Positions 1-8,784 of a stretch of 64,000 nucleotides of DNA are shown here, in pieces. The stretch spans positions 25,258 through 89,257 of the forward strand of contig CANRVB010000009.1 of assembly GCA_947643165.1 (NCBI GenBank), given 5' to 3'. Position 1 is the stretch's first letter. Every line of letters starts with the position of its first letter. Position numbers and translations under genes: made by a program. Under the pieces are notes generated by a model. That model made no database searches. It saw nothing but the letters and a program-made list of their open reading frames with translations, and was not told the origin of the DNA. Origin of the DNA: an uncultured Porphyromonadaceae bacterium. Lineage in GTDB: Bacteria; Bacteroidota; Bacteroidia; Bacteroidales; Muribaculaceae.

Positions 1-93
1 GTCCTTCATCAGGAACGCTTCGTTGACCCATTGGATGGCAGTGAGCGGAGATATGTCGAGCTGCTCGATGTCGGTTGCAGAAATTAGCTTCAT
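1..93 (-). CDS. N-terminal fragment, possibly ornithine cyclodeaminase family
   Basis: The reverse strand opens with ATG at 93-91 and reads 31 codons without a stop to the window edge (starts MKLISATDIEQL, then a SPLTAIQWVNEAF stretch). The N-terminal pattern resembles the ornithine cyclodeaminase/mu-crystallin family, NAD-linked enzymes that convert ornithine to proline. With only 31 residues this is a weak assignment. That the frame is a real gene is supported by a well-formed promoter immediately upstream at 109-139 and by divergence from lysS. Confidence 0.45.
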   Translation of the reverse strand, partial: MKLISATDIEQLDISPLTAIQWVNEAFLMKD

Positions 94-108
94 CGCTTAT
101 GTTTTCGG

Positions 109-139
109 CAAAGGTAACAACAATCCGCGAGAGTTCAAA
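109..139 (-). promoter_or_regulatory. Bacteroidetes-type promoter for the leftward gene at the window edge
   Basis: On the minus strand, TTTG (139-136) is followed after 19 nt by TACCTTTG (116-109), matching the -33/-7 consensus of the Bacteroidetes primary sigma factor. The start codon at 93 would lie about 10 nt after the predicted transcription start. Confidence 0.6.
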
Positions 140-303
140 AAACGAAACAGTGAGAGAAGGGAGAGTGGAATCAACGGGACTTATTGCACACTTTGCAAGA
201 GTATGAGCAATATGGGTAGGATAAGTAGGTAAGTGGTGTGATTTTGAGAGAAGTTTGGCCATGATGGAGGGAGTAAACGTTGGGAGGTTTGAAATAAATT
301 GCG

Positions 304-311
304 TAATTTTG
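304..311 (+). promoter_or_regulatory. -7 element for lysS
   Basis: TAATTTTG matches TAnnTTTG exactly. Upstream, a partial GTTG at 279-282 gives a 21-nt spacer but is a weak -33. The predicted transcript would start near 318 and give a leader of about 20 nt before the ATG at 340. This also argues against the in-frame TTG at 319 being the start. Confidence 0.5.
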
Positions 312-339
312 CGGAAATTTGCAAAACTATCGACAAGCA

Positions 340-2088
340 ATGGCTATCAATCCACTCGAACTGAGCGAGCAGGAGCTCGTGCGCCGCGCAAGCCTCGACG
401 AGATGCGTGGCCGCGGTATAGATCCATATCCCGCAGCAGAATTCAAGGTAACAAGTTTTACCGACCAGATTAAGGATACATTTAACGACGATGCTCCCAC
501 CCAGCATGTGAGTATTGCCGGCCGCGTAATGGGCCGCCGCGTAATGGGCAAGGCCACATTTATAGAGCTACAGGACTCCAGAGGCAGAATCCAGGTTTAT
601 GTGAGCCGGGATGACATCTGTCCGGGCGAAGACAAAGATCTGTATAATGTAGTAGTGAAGAAGTTGCTTGATATCGGTGACTTTATCGGTGTGGATGGCT
701 TTGTTTTCCGCACCCGAACCGGCGAGATCACAGTACATGCAGAGCAGATCAAAGTCCTGAGCAAGTCTCTACGTCCGCTTCCTATAGTGAAGCAGAAGGA
801 TGGCGTGACATATGATGCTTTTGATGATCCGGAGCTGCGTTACCGTCGCCGTTATGTGGATCTTATCGTGAACGATGGTGTGAAGGAAATTTTCATCAAG
901 CGCACCAAGGTGTATAACTCGATGCGTTCATACTTCAACGAGCACGGGTATATGGAGGTAGAGACACCAATACTCCAGTCGATACCTGGCGGTGCGAGCG
1001 CCCGTCCGTTTATCACGCACCATAATGCACTTGACATACCGTTGTATCTGCGAATAGCCGATGAGCTTTATCTGAAGCGTCTCATAGTAGGTGGTTTTGA
1101 AGGAGTGTATGAGTTCTCGAAGAACTTCCGCAACGAGGGTATGGACCGCACCCATAATCCGGAGTTCACATGTATGGAGATCTACGTTTCGTACAAGGAC
1201 TACAACTGGATGATGGAATTCACGGAGCGTATGCTCGAGAAGATATGTCTTGATGTCAACGGCACAACAGAGGTGAAAGTCGGAGACAATGTAATAAGCT
1301 TCAAGGCTCCGTTCCCTCGTGTAACCATGACTCAGGCTATCCTTGACCATACGGGCTATGATATAACCGGAATGGGCGAGAAAGAGCTCCGCGAGGTATG
1401 CGACAAGCTTGGTATAGAGACGGATGAGTCTATGGGTAAGGGCAAGCTGATAGATGAGATATTCGGCGAGACATGTGAAGGTACATATATTCAGCCGACA
1501 TTCATCATAGATTATCCAATAGAGATGTCGCCTCTCACAAAGCGTCATCGTTCGAATCCGGAACTTACGGAGCGTTTCGAACTTATGGTCAACGGAAAGG
1601 AGCTGGCCAATGCCTACTCAGAGCTGAATGATCCGATAGACCAGTATGAGCGCTTCGTTGAGCAGATGCGTCTGAGCGAGAAGGGTGATGACGAGGCAAT
1701 GATAATAGACAGTGACTTTATCAGGGCACTTGAGTATGGTATGCCTCCCACATCCGGCATGGGTATCGGTATGGACCGTCTGGTGATGCTGATGACCGGT
1801 CAGACAACTATCCAAGAGGTGCTTTTCTTCCCTCAGATGCGTCCTGAGAAGACTGTACGCCGTGACAAACCCGAAGCATTTGTCGCTGTAGGAGTACCCG
1901 AAGAGTGGGTGGCAGCGGTTCAGAAGGCCGGCGCTCTGACAGTAGAGGCTCTCGCAGGAATAGAGAGTCCCGGCAAACTGCACCAGAGCTTGTGTGATAT
2001 CAACAAGAAGTATCGTCTGGAGCTTAAGGCACCATCGCAGGACGAAGTGAAGGGCTGGATTGAAGCAGCAGCGTCCAACCTTAATTGA
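340..2088 (+). CDS. lysS: Lysyl-tRNA synthetase, class II
   Basis: Charges tRNA-Lys with lysine in the cytoplasm. The 582-residue protein has an N-terminal OB-fold anticodon-binding domain (about 55-145), then the class II catalytic core with motif 2 (FRNEG, 263-267) and motif 3 (GMGIGMDRL, 473-481). A C-terminal extension of about 70 residues (510-582) follows motif 3; such a tail is not in the E. coli enzyme and is usual for Bacteroidetes homologues (from memory). I chose ATG 340: an in-frame TTG at 319 would add only seven residues and lies at the predicted transcription start. gpsA follows after about 75 nt on the same strand with no terminator seen, so the two may be co-transcribed. Confidence 0.96.
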   Translation: MAINPLELSEQELVRRASLDEMRGRGIDPYPAAEFKVTSFTDQIKDTFNDDAPTQHVSIAGRVMGRRVMGKATFIELQDSRGRIQVYVSRDDICPGEDKDLYNVVVKKLLDIGDFIGVDGFVFRTRTGEITVHAEQIKVLSKSLRPLPIVKQKDGVTYDAFDDPELRYRRRYVDLIVNDGVKEIFIKRTKVYNSMRSYFNEHGYMEVETPILQSIPGGASARPFITHHNALDIPLYLRIADELYLKRLIVGGFEGVYEFSKNFRNEGMDRTHNPEFTCMEIYVSYKDYNWMMEFTERMLEKICLDVNGTTEVKVGDNVISFKAPFPRVTMTQAILDHTGYDITGMGEKELREVCDKLGIETDESMGKGKLIDEIFGETCEGTYIQPTFIIDYPIEMSPLTKRHRSNPELTERFELMVNGKELANAYSELNDPIDQYERFVEQMRLSEKGDDEAMIIDSDFIRALEYGMPPTSGMGIGMDRLVMLMTGQTTIQEVLFFPQMRPEKTVRRDKPEAFVAVGVPEEWVAAVQKAGALTVEALAGIESPGKLHQSLCDINKKYRLELKAPSQDEVKGWIEAAASNLN

Positions 2089-2164
2089 TATCCGGACGTT
2101 AATACAAAAGGCGCGGAGCGCAAAAGAAACTCTAAACCTCAACAATAACTAAAATTCCAGAGCC

Positions 2165-3160
2165 TTGAGCTTTCCAGGAAAAATAGCGGTAATGGGCGGC
2201 GGCAGCTGGGCCACAGCATTGGCCAAGCTACTGCTTGCCAATTGCCCTACGATATATTGGTATATGCGGCGAGATGACCGTATAGCCGATTTCAAAAGGC
2301 TGGGACATAATCCGGCCTATCTGACAGACGTGAGCTTTGATACGGACCGTATCATATTTTCGAGCGATATAAATTATGTATGCTCGCAGGCCGATACCCT
2401 TCTGCTTGCAATGCCGAGTCCTTATTTTAAGGCTCATCTCGACAAGCTTGATTGCGATCTGACGTCGAAGTATGTTGTGACTGCGGTCAAAGGTATGGTA
2501 CCGGATTATAACGAGATCATATCCACATTCATGATAACGCGGTATGGCATACGCCGTGACCGTATGCTTGTGGTGAGCGGTCCATGTCATGCCGAAGAAA
2601 TAGCACTTGGCCGACTGAGTTATCTCACAGTAGGGTGCAATGATACATTCCATGCACAGCAGTTTGCAGATTGTCTGCGCGGTAAGTTTCTCCGCACCAT
2701 CACATCGAGCGATGTGGACGGCATAGAGTATGCTGCTGTCCTTAAGAATGTATACAGCATAGCTTCCGGCATGGTACATGGTCTGAAGCTGGGCGATAAT
2801 TTCCAGGCCATGCTTGTGAGCAATGCCATCCGCGAGATGGAACGTTTTGTAGATACGGTATGTCCCCGTCCCCGGTGTATATGTGATTCGGTGTATCTCG
2901 GCGATCTGCTGGTGACATCGTATTCGCGTTTCAGCCGCAACCATAATTTCGGTTCAATGATAGGTAACGGTTACTCGGTCAAGGCTGCCAAAATGGAAAT
3001 GGAGCAGACTGCCGAGGGCTATTACGGCACCAAGTGCATACATGAGATAAATCAGGAGTATGGAGTGTCGATGCCTATCCTTGAGTGTGTCTATGACATA
3101 TTATACCGAGACGCACGGCCGGCAATGGCTATAAAGCAGCTTGCCGCCACTTTCACCTGA
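2165..3160 (+). CDS. gpsA: NAD(P)H-dependent glycerol-3-phosphate dehydrogenase (TTG start)
   Basis: Reduces dihydroxyacetone phosphate to sn-glycerol 3-phosphate, the phospholipid backbone. The N-terminus reads SFPGKIAVMGGGSWATALAK, a Rossmann dinucleotide-binding loop; a TAVKG segment and the central KNVYSIASG region with its catalytic lysine fit the family, and 331 residues is the normal length. The only plausible start is TTG 2165: a TAA lies in frame at 2150-2152, and the next ATG (codon 10) would cut into the nucleotide-binding strand. The rare start codon may keep expression low. It lies between lysS and pgi on the same strand. Confidence 0.93.
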   Translation: MSFPGKIAVMGGGSWATALAKLLLANCPTIYWYMRRDDRIADFKRLGHNPAYLTDVSFDTDRIIFSSDINYVCSQADTLLLAMPSPYFKAHLDKLDCDLTSKYVVTAVKGMVPDYNEIISTFMITRYGIRRDRMLVVSGPCHAEEIALGRLSYLTVGCNDTFHAQQFADCLRGKFLRTITSSDVDGIEYAAVLKNVYSIASGMVHGLKLGDNFQAMLVSNAIREMERFVDTVCPRPRCICDSVYLGDLLVTSYSRFSRNHNFGSMIGNGYSVKAAKMEMEQTAEGYYGTKCIHEINQEYGVSMPILECVYDILYRDARPAMAIKQLAATFT

Positions 3161-3202
3161 TGTTTATCCTATACTCTCAACCAAAATCAAATCTTCTACA
3201 CT

Positions 3203-4531
3203 ATGCAACAGATTAAAGTAGATATCTCGGGAGTGTCATCGTTTATCGATGAAGCTCAACTCAAAGCAGTCCGTCCCGAGGCTGAAGCAGCGCTCCAGAC
3301 TGTAGATAAGGCTACAGGCGCAGGAAACGATTTTCTGGGCTGGAACACACTGCCTTCGGAAATAACACCCGCACAGATCGATGATATCAATGCCACCGCA
3401 ACGAAGCTCCGCAACAATTGTAAAGTAGTTGTATGCATCGGTATCGGCGGTTCATATCTCGGCGCCAAGGCCGTAATAGAGGCGCTGGGTGATACTTTTG
3501 CCGCCTATCGCAATGACGGCGGTCACTGTCATGTTGTTTTCGCCGGTCAGAATATCGGTGAGGACTATCTCTTCGAACTGATGAGCTACCTTCATGGCAA
3601 GAAATTCGGTATTATAGTAATCTCAAAATCGGGTACCACTACCGAGCCTGCGATTGCGTTCCGTCTGCTCAAGGATATGCTGGAGCGTCAGGAGGGCAAG
3701 AAGTTTGCAGCTGAGCATATAGTGGCCGTTACCGATGCCAAGCGCGGTGCGCTCCGCACTCTGGCCGATACAGAGGGATACAAGACATTTGTCATTCCCG
3801 ATAATGTAGGCGGACGATTCTCAGTTCTTACTCCTGTAGGACTGTTGCCTATCGCTACAGCCGGTTACGACATCAAGGCTCTTGTAGACGGTGCGGTAGC
3901 TATGGAGAAAGGTGATCAGTCAGACGCTCTGGTCTATGCCGAGACACGCAACGCGCTCTATCGTGCCGGCAAGAAGATAGAGATTCTCGTAAACTACAAT
4001 CCTAAGCTCCATTACTTCGGAGAATGGTGGAAGCAGCTTTATGGCGAGAGCGAGGGTAAGGACCACAAGGGTATTTTCCCTGCAAGCGTCGACAACTCTA
4101 CCGATCTTCACTCGATGGGCCAGTGGATTCAGGATGGCGAGCGTACAATCTTCGAGACTGTGCTGAGCGTTGAGGCTTCAAAGTATGAGACAATCATACC
4201 GTCGGACAATGAGAACCTCGATGGTCTGAACTTCATAGCCGGAAAGCGCGTAGACAATGTCAACAAGATGGCTGAACTCGGCACCCGCATAGCTCATATA
4301 GACGGTGGTGTTCCCAATCTTACCATCACTATCCCGGCTCTGACCGAGACTTATCTGGGCCAACTGATCTACTTCTTCGAGAAGGCATGCGGTATAAGCG
4401 GATATATGCTCGGAGTGAATCCTTTCAATCAGCCGGGTGTGGAGGCTTACAAGAAGAATATGTTCGCTCTTCTTGCCAAGCCCGGATATGAGAAGGAAAC
4501 AGAGGCAATAAAGGCACGCCTGAATAAGTAA
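3203..4531 (+). CDS. pgi: Glucose-6-phosphate isomerase
   Basis: Interconverts glucose 6-phosphate and fructose 6-phosphate in glycolysis and gluconeogenesis. The 442-residue protein belongs to the short form of the family. Both classic signatures are visible: [15 protein letters not shown] near residue 203 and [14 protein letters not shown] near residue 407. An SKSGTTTEP phosphate-binding segment lies near residue 140. It is the last rightward gene before the hairpin at 4565-4597 and sits 42 nt after gpsA. Confidence 0.96.
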   Translation: MQQIKVDISGVSSFIDEAQLKAVRPEAEAALQTVDKATGAGNDFLGWNTLPSEITPAQIDDINATATKLRNNCKVVVCIGIGGSYLGAKAVIEALGDTFAAYRNDGGHCHVVFAGQNIGEDYLFELMSYLHGKKFGIIVISKSGTTTEPAIAFRLLKDMLERQEGKKFAAEHIVAVTDAKRGALRTLADTEGYKTFVIPDNVGGRFSVLTPVGLLPIATAGYDIKALVDGAVAMEKGDQSDALVYAETRNALYRAGKKIEILVNYNPKLHYFGEWWKQLYGESEGKDHKGIFPASVDNSTDLHSMGQWIQDGERTIFETVLSVEASKYETIIPSDNENLDGLNFIAGKRVDNVNKMAELGTRIAHIDGGVPNLTITIPALTETYLGQLIYFFEKACGISGYMLGVNPFNQPGVEAYKKNMFALLAKPGYEKETEAIKARLNK

Positions 4532-4564
4532 GATATACTGGTATATACAGTTTGAATAAGCGGA

Positions 4565-4597
4565 AGGCCGCCGGCAGTCAATACTGTCCGGCGGCCT
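4565..4597. terminator. Bidirectional hairpin between pgi and the ClC gene
   Basis: AGGCCGCCGG (4565-4574) pairs perfectly with CCGGCGGCCT (4588-4597). The 13-nt loop contains a further CAGT/ACTG pairing. It lies between the convergent ends of pgi and the leftward ClC gene, so it can serve both; the T-run on either side is modest. Confidence 0.7.
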
Positions 4598-4619
4598 CCT
4601 GTTATTTCAATTGGTATGA

Positions 4620-6482
4620 TCAATCTTCGCTGTAGTGGCGTAGAACTCGGCGGTAGCTGTTGAAAATTTTCGACTTGCTGACAAAACCTACGTAAGTGCC
4701 GTCTTCTTCAACGACCGGAAGGTTCCAGGCTCCGGTATCGTCGAAAGTCTTCATCACGCGGTCCATGTTTTCGCCCAGAGTGATACGTCCCGGAGGCATG
4801 GCCATGAACTGTGATACAAACATCTTGCGGTAGAGGTCAGGCCGGAACATGATGTTGCGTATATCATCGAGAAGAACTATGCCTATGAGTTTCCTGTCAT
4901 TATCGAGGACTGGGAAGAGGTTTCGGTTGCTTTGAGATATAACCTGCACCATTTCTTTGAGCGACATATCGGGATTGACCGGCTTGAAATCGGTCTCGAT
5001 CACATTGTTCACCTTTAATAATGTCAGTACGGCTTTATCCTTATGGTGCGTGAGCAGTTCGCCGCGCTGAGCCAGACGCATCGCATAGATGCTGTATGGC
5101 AGAAATATCTTGATTGTGACATAACTTAGCCCAGACACAATGAGAAGCGGCAGGAACAGTTCATAACCACCGGTGAGTTCGGCGGTTAGAAAGATGCCCA
5201 TCAATGGTGCATGCATCACGCCCGACATCACTCCTGCCATACCCATGAGTGCGAAGTTTTTTACAGACAGATCAAGTCCGAAGACGTTGTTGAGAAGGTA
5301 AGCGAAGAAGAAACCGGACAGGCACCCGACATATAGCGAGGGGGCGAAAGTTCCTCCCACACCTCCGCCACCGGTTGTGGCAGATGTGGCAAATGCTTTC
5401 ATAAGTATTATCATTGCTATGAACAGCAGTATGAACCATACATTAGACCCTTCGCCATAGAATATGGAGCCATCGGCAATAGCCGATACATTGCCGCTCA
5501 GAAGATCAATGATAGTTGTGTAGCCTTCGCCGTAGAGAGGTGGGAAGATAAATATCAGGATTGCCAAGATAAGTCCGCCAAGCAGCAGTTTCCGCCAGGG
5601 GGCGTGCAGATGGCTGAAGATATTTTCCATCATGTTCATGGTCTTGGTGAAGTAGAGCGATACGAGACCGCAGAACACGCCAAGAAGAGCGGCAAATGGT
5701 ATTCTTTCGGCTACGAAATTCTCACTCTGGACAAAGAAGAACTCGGCATCATAGCCAGTGAATATATAGGCAACTGTAGCTCCGGTCACCGATGCGAGCA
5801 ACAACGGCATCACGCTTACAGTGGTCAGGTCGATCATAAGTACCTCGATAGTAAACAGCATTCCGGCTATAGGTGCCTTGAAAATGCCGGCTATACCGGC
5901 AGCAGCACCGCACCCTACCATTATCATAAGTACGCGTGGCGACATGCGGAATGCTGATCCGAGAGTGGAGCCTATTGCGGAACCTGTCATTACTATAGGA
6001 CCTTCGGCTCCCACACTACCTCCGAAACCTATGGTAATTGAGCTTGAGACGAGCGAGGCCCAAATGTTCTTTTTCTTCAGCCGGCTTTTGTTCTGGCTGA
6101 TGGCATATAATACGCGCGTGACGCCATGACTTATATTGTCGCGCACCACGTATCTGACAAACAGTGTGGTAATTATGATGCCTATGAGGGGGTAGACAAG
6201 GTATAGCCAGTTGCCTTGAGTGATATTGATGAACGATGTGAGAAAGTTGGATATATAGTATATCAGCGATCTGAGAAGCATTGCCGCCAGTCCGCCAAGC
6301 ACACCAACTATCACACTGAGGAGAATCACGAATGTGCGTTCGCGGATATGCTTTTCACGCCATAATACGAGTGCGAGAAATCCGGATTGCCAAGCTTTGG
6401 CAATGGCGCCCATGATATTCCGTCTGTTGCGGCGTTGCCGGGGAGTGGCTGTTGTTTCGGTAGTATTAACTGTATCTGTCAT
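4620..6482 (-). CDS. ClC-family chloride channel/antiporter with C-terminal CBS pair
   Basis: Inner-membrane anion channel or Cl-/H+ exchanger of 620 residues. About the first 450 residues form the hydrophobic ClC core. The GxEGP motif with the gating glutamate is present as GAEGP (158-162, Glu160), and the helix-N motif appears as GGTFAPS. The usual GSGIP selectivity segment reads ISHGV near residue 117, so anion selectivity may differ. Two CBS domains (about 470-610) probably bind adenine nucleotides and tune gating. Its start overlaps the stop of the upstream sugar transferase by 4 nt, placing it last in a three-gene operon with the tsaC-like gene. Confidence 0.92.
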   Translation of the reverse strand: MTDTVNTTETTATPRQRRNRRNIMGAIAKAWQSGFLALVLWREKHIRERTFVILLSVIVGVLGGLAAMLLRSLIYYISNFLTSFINITQGNWLYLVYPLIGIIITTLFVRYVVRDNISHGVTRVLYAISQNKSRLKKKNIWASLVSSSITIGFGGSVGAEGPIVMTGSAIGSTLGSAFRMSPRVLMIMVGCGAAAGIAGIFKAPIAGMLFTIEVLMIDLTTVSVMPLLLASVTGATVAYIFTGYDAEFFFVQSENFVAERIPFAALLGVFCGLVSLYFTKTMNMMENIFSHLHAPWRKLLLGGLILAILIFIFPPLYGEGYTTIIDLLSGNVSAIADGSIFYGEGSNVWFILLFIAMIILMKAFATSATTGGGGVGGTFAPSLYVGCLSGFFFAYLLNNVFGLDLSVKNFALMGMAGVMSGVMHAPLMGIFLTAELTGGYELFLPLLIVSGLSYVTIKIFLPYSIYAMRLAQRGELLTHHKDKAVLTLLKVNNVIETDFKPVNPDMSLKEMVQVISQSNRNLFPVLDNDRKLIGIVLLDDIRNIMFRPDLYRKMFVSQFMAMPPGRITLGENMDRVMKTFDDTGAWNLPVVEEDGTYVGFVSKSKIFNSYRRVLRHYSED

Positions 6483-7855
6483 AATCCTTTGCCTGATACG
6501 ACGGTGCCCATCGTGTAAAAAAGAATTTTTAGATCGATTCCAGGATTGATATTATCGAGGTAGAGGAGATCGTAGTGCAGTCTGTCGGTCATTTGCTCGA
6601 CACTAGAGGCATAGCCGTATTTGACCATTCCCCAGGATGTGATACCGGGTCTTACAACACGGGTAAGTGCGTATGTCGGTTCGCATGCGAGTATTTTGTC
6701 GGCAAACAACTTGCGCTCGGGTCTCGGGCCTACAAGCGACATTTCGCCTTTGATCACGTTCCATAGTTGTGGAAGTTCGTCCAAATGGTAACGTCGCAGC
6801 AGATGTCCGGCCCGGGTGATGCGTATGTCGCCAGGCACTGTCAGGGTGGGCCCTTCAGTCTCGGCATTTTCGTGCATTGTACGAAGTTTTATCATTTTGA
6901 ACGGCCGTCCTTTGTTGCCTATGCGCTCCTGGCAATAGAATGCCGGGCCTTTTGAATCCATTCTGACAATCACAGCCATTATGGCTATGAGTGGTAACAT
7001 AATGATGAGTGAGGTAGTAGCTATCGAGATGTCAGCGAGCCGTTTGATGTTCATTATGGAGCCGGAAGCCTTTGGCCGGCTAAGATCGGTAAGGCTATAC
7101 GATGTAAGCCTTACGGCTCGTTTACCGGTTTTTTGACGCGACAGAGCGTCGGGAGTCCGGTCGATGTATATGGATCGGTCTTCATTCAATAGTTCAGATA
7201 GAATCTCCATCTGCAGAGGTTCCGGCATATCGCGGTCAATCACGATGTTATCAGCAGTTCCGGCATGTAAGAGGTGCCGGCAGGTATCGTATGCGGCTTT
7301 CCGGTCAGACCTGTTTCCGAGATATATTGTCTCAACCACATCTATGTGACCACTCATTCCGGCGCGACTGTCATGATTATCTTTATGAGTGATTAGGACG
7401 CATCTGTCGGCAGCCTGGCCAGAGTCGGACAAACGTTGTGTATAGAAATCCAAGGCCATACGTGCGGCCCCTACAATACCGGTAACGAGTGTCCACAGTA
7501 GAGTTATGAGTATGTAGTCGGTGGCTCGGTCGGCTGTGAGATCGTTTATAAGAGCAGTCAAGAGGACAATTATGGTTCCGATGAGCGCGCATAAAGCAGT
7601 TGATATCAGGTCGTGGGTGAACGATCTGTGGAGAGGATTGCCATAGTAGTCGGCGAGCCAGTATATAAGCAACATCAAGACAGGAAATCCGATTTGTCCT
7701 ATCATGACAGCAGGAGACAGCAGGAATGCCGAGAGGCTATGGAAATCCCGGCTCAGCAGCGAATAGCGTGCCGAGTTGAAGATAACCAAGGCTATGCTTG
7801 TCGATATCCAGTCGGTCAGAATGGTTATTATGCGCAGACGGCCGGCTACAGTCAA
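6479..7855 (-). CDS. Polyprenyl-phosphate sugar-1-phosphate transferase (exopolysaccharide priming)
   Basis: Predicted initiating glycosyltransferase that moves a sugar 1-phosphate onto undecaprenyl phosphate at the inner membrane. The N-terminal half of this 458-residue protein has four to five hydrophobic segments and a CoA-binding-like region. The C-terminal bacterial sugar transferase domain starts near residue 268 with KRLADISIA and a re-entrant hydrophobic segment, followed by LRTMHENAETEG, LDELPQLWNVIKG and MSLVGPRPE. It overlaps the tsaC-like gene upstream (4 nt) and the ClC gene downstream (4 nt), so all three are probably translationally coupled. The sugar substrate cannot be read from sequence. 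Confidence 0.9.
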   Translation of the reverse strand: MTVAGRLRIITILTDWISTSIALVIFNSARYSLLSRDFHSLSAFLLSPAVMIGQIGFPVLMLLIYWLADYYGNPLHRSFTHDLISTALCALIGTIIVLLTALINDLTADRATDYILITLLWTLVTGIVGAARMALDFYTQRLSDSGQAADRCVLITHKDNHDSRAGMSGHIDVVETIYLGNRSDRKAAYDTCRHLLHAGTADNIVIDRDMPEPLQMEILSELLNEDRSIYIDRTPDALSRQKTGKRAVRLTSYSLTDLSRPKASGSIMNIKRLADISIATTSLIIMLPLIAIMAVIVRMDSKGPAFYCQERIGNKGRPFKMIKLRTMHENAETEGPTLTVPGDIRITRAGHLLRRYHLDELPQLWNVIKGEMSLVGPRPERKLFADKILACEPTYALTRVVRPGITSWGMVKYGYASSVEQMTDRLHYDLLYLDNINPGIDLKILFYTMGTVVSGKGL

Positions 7856-8421
7856 TTTCGGATAATTTTAAAAGATGAGTCGTTGCAGAGTTTTATCACA
7901 GTTGACGGTTTGCTATCTGCAGGCCCCTGATCCTGGCGTTCGATGGCGACGTAGTCGGCAGCCTGCAATATTGACTTATCTATATCGGCGAAACAACGAG
8001 GGGTAGGGCAGCCGCTAATGTTGGCTGACGTCGATACAAGCGGGTGTCGGAGGGCTTTTAGTATTGCCCGGCAAAAAGGATCGGTTGTCACGCGAATGGC
8101 GGCACTTCCGTCGTCGGCGAGCAGCTCCGGCGCTAACCCCATAGGGGAGTCGTAGACGATCGTCATTGGCCTTACGGCCGCTTCAATAAGCTCAAATGCA
8201 ACCTCGGGAATCGGATTGACCCATCGTTCAAGCATACCAAGACTACCGACCAGTGTTATCAGGGCCTTGGAGTCGGCGCGTTGTTTTATCCGGTAGATGC
8301 GCTTGACGGCTTCGGAGCATGTGGCATCGCAACCTATCCCCCAGACAGTGTCGGTGGGATAGACCAATATGCCGCCTTTGCGCAGTATGTTTACGGCTGA
8401 CTGAACGTCGGATTGTAGCAT
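7852..8421 (-). CDS. tsaC: L-threonylcarbamoyladenylate synthase (Sua5/YciO/YrdC family)
   Basis: Makes threonylcarbamoyl-AMP from threonine, bicarbonate and ATP for the t6A37 modification of ANN-decoding tRNAs. The 189-residue protein is a single YrdC domain without the extra Sua5 domain. It shows YPTDTVWGIGCDA near the N-terminus, the K-R basic segment KQRADSKALI, and the STSANISG motif near residue 137. It is the first gene of the leftward operon with the sugar transferase and ClC genes. A YciO-type paralogue cannot be excluded, but the motifs fit TsaC. Confidence 0.9.
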   Translation of the reverse strand: MLQSDVQSAVNILRKGGILVYPTDTVWGIGCDATCSEAVKRIYRIKQRADSKALITLVGSLGMLERWVNPIPEVAFELIEAAVRPMTIVYDSPMGLAPELLADDGSAAIRVTTDPFCRAILKALRHPLVSTSANISGCPTPRCFADIDKSILQAADYVAIERQDQGPADSKPSTVIKLCNDSSFKIIRN

Positions 8422-8450
8422 AAGTATCGAATGAAGTGCTGTTTTATTTG

Positions 8451-8480
8451 CAAAAATACTAATTTATCGCAGTTCACAAT
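8451..8480 (-). promoter_or_regulatory. Promoter for the tsaC-like/sugar transferase/ClC operon
   Basis: On the minus strand, ATTG (8480-8477) is followed after 18 nt by TATTTTTG (8458-8451), a match to TAnnTTTG. The predicted leader before the start codon at 8421 is about 20 nt. Confidence 0.5.
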
Positions 8481-8609
8481 AACAAGCATGCAAAAATTTT
8501 CAAGTATGCGACTTCGTGAAAGGTGGTTGTAAAATATGTTACACAACACTTTTGATGTATTTCGATAGATTTTTCATTCAAAAAAATATCATATCTGCGA
8601 AATATGTAT

Positions 8610-8617
8610 TAATTTTG
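8610..8617 (+). promoter_or_regulatory. -7 element for the Lrp/AsnC gene
   Basis: TAATTTTG matches TAnnTTTG exactly, but there is no clear TTTG 19-21 nt upstream. If used, transcription starts near 8624 and leaves a leader of about 160 nt. Confidence 0.4.
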
Positions 8618-8632
8618 TATGTACGATGACAC

Positions 8633-8644
8633 TGTGTATACACA
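8633..8644. promoter_or_regulatory. Palindromic operator-like site
   Basis: TGTGTATACACA is a perfect 12-bp palindrome about 10 nt downstream of the predicted start of transcription of the Lrp-type gene, a position suited to repression. Autoregulation is common in the Lrp family, but no regulator can be assigned from sequence. Confidence 0.35.
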
Positions 8645-8784
8645 ATGGTGCAACCTTGTCCCGGTTCAGAGTATTAATTATTATCACATAAACTTTAACC
8701 AACTGTTACCTCTTCTCTTATTATCAATCAATTCTAATAGCGCATACAGGAGTTAAAATTCCTCTGCCTCAACCTAACATTATT

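Larger units (their letters stand above)
8422..8784. other. 363-base divergent intergenic region (tsaC-like / Lrp)
   Basis: AT-rich stretch without a gene. It carries a leftward promoter at 8451-8480, a rightward -7 box at 8610-8617, a 12-bp perfect palindrome at 8633-8644 and a leader of about 160 nt ahead of the Lrp-type regulator. No other structure was recognised. Confidence 0.6.

Noticed and set aside
319..340. In-frame TTG start for lysS at 319
   Set aside because: It would coincide with the predicted transcription start and adds seven residues not seen in the family; ATG 340 fits better.
928..1548. Minus-strand open frame of 206 codons opposite lysS
   Set aside because: No domain or start context; lysS on the other strand explains the sequence.
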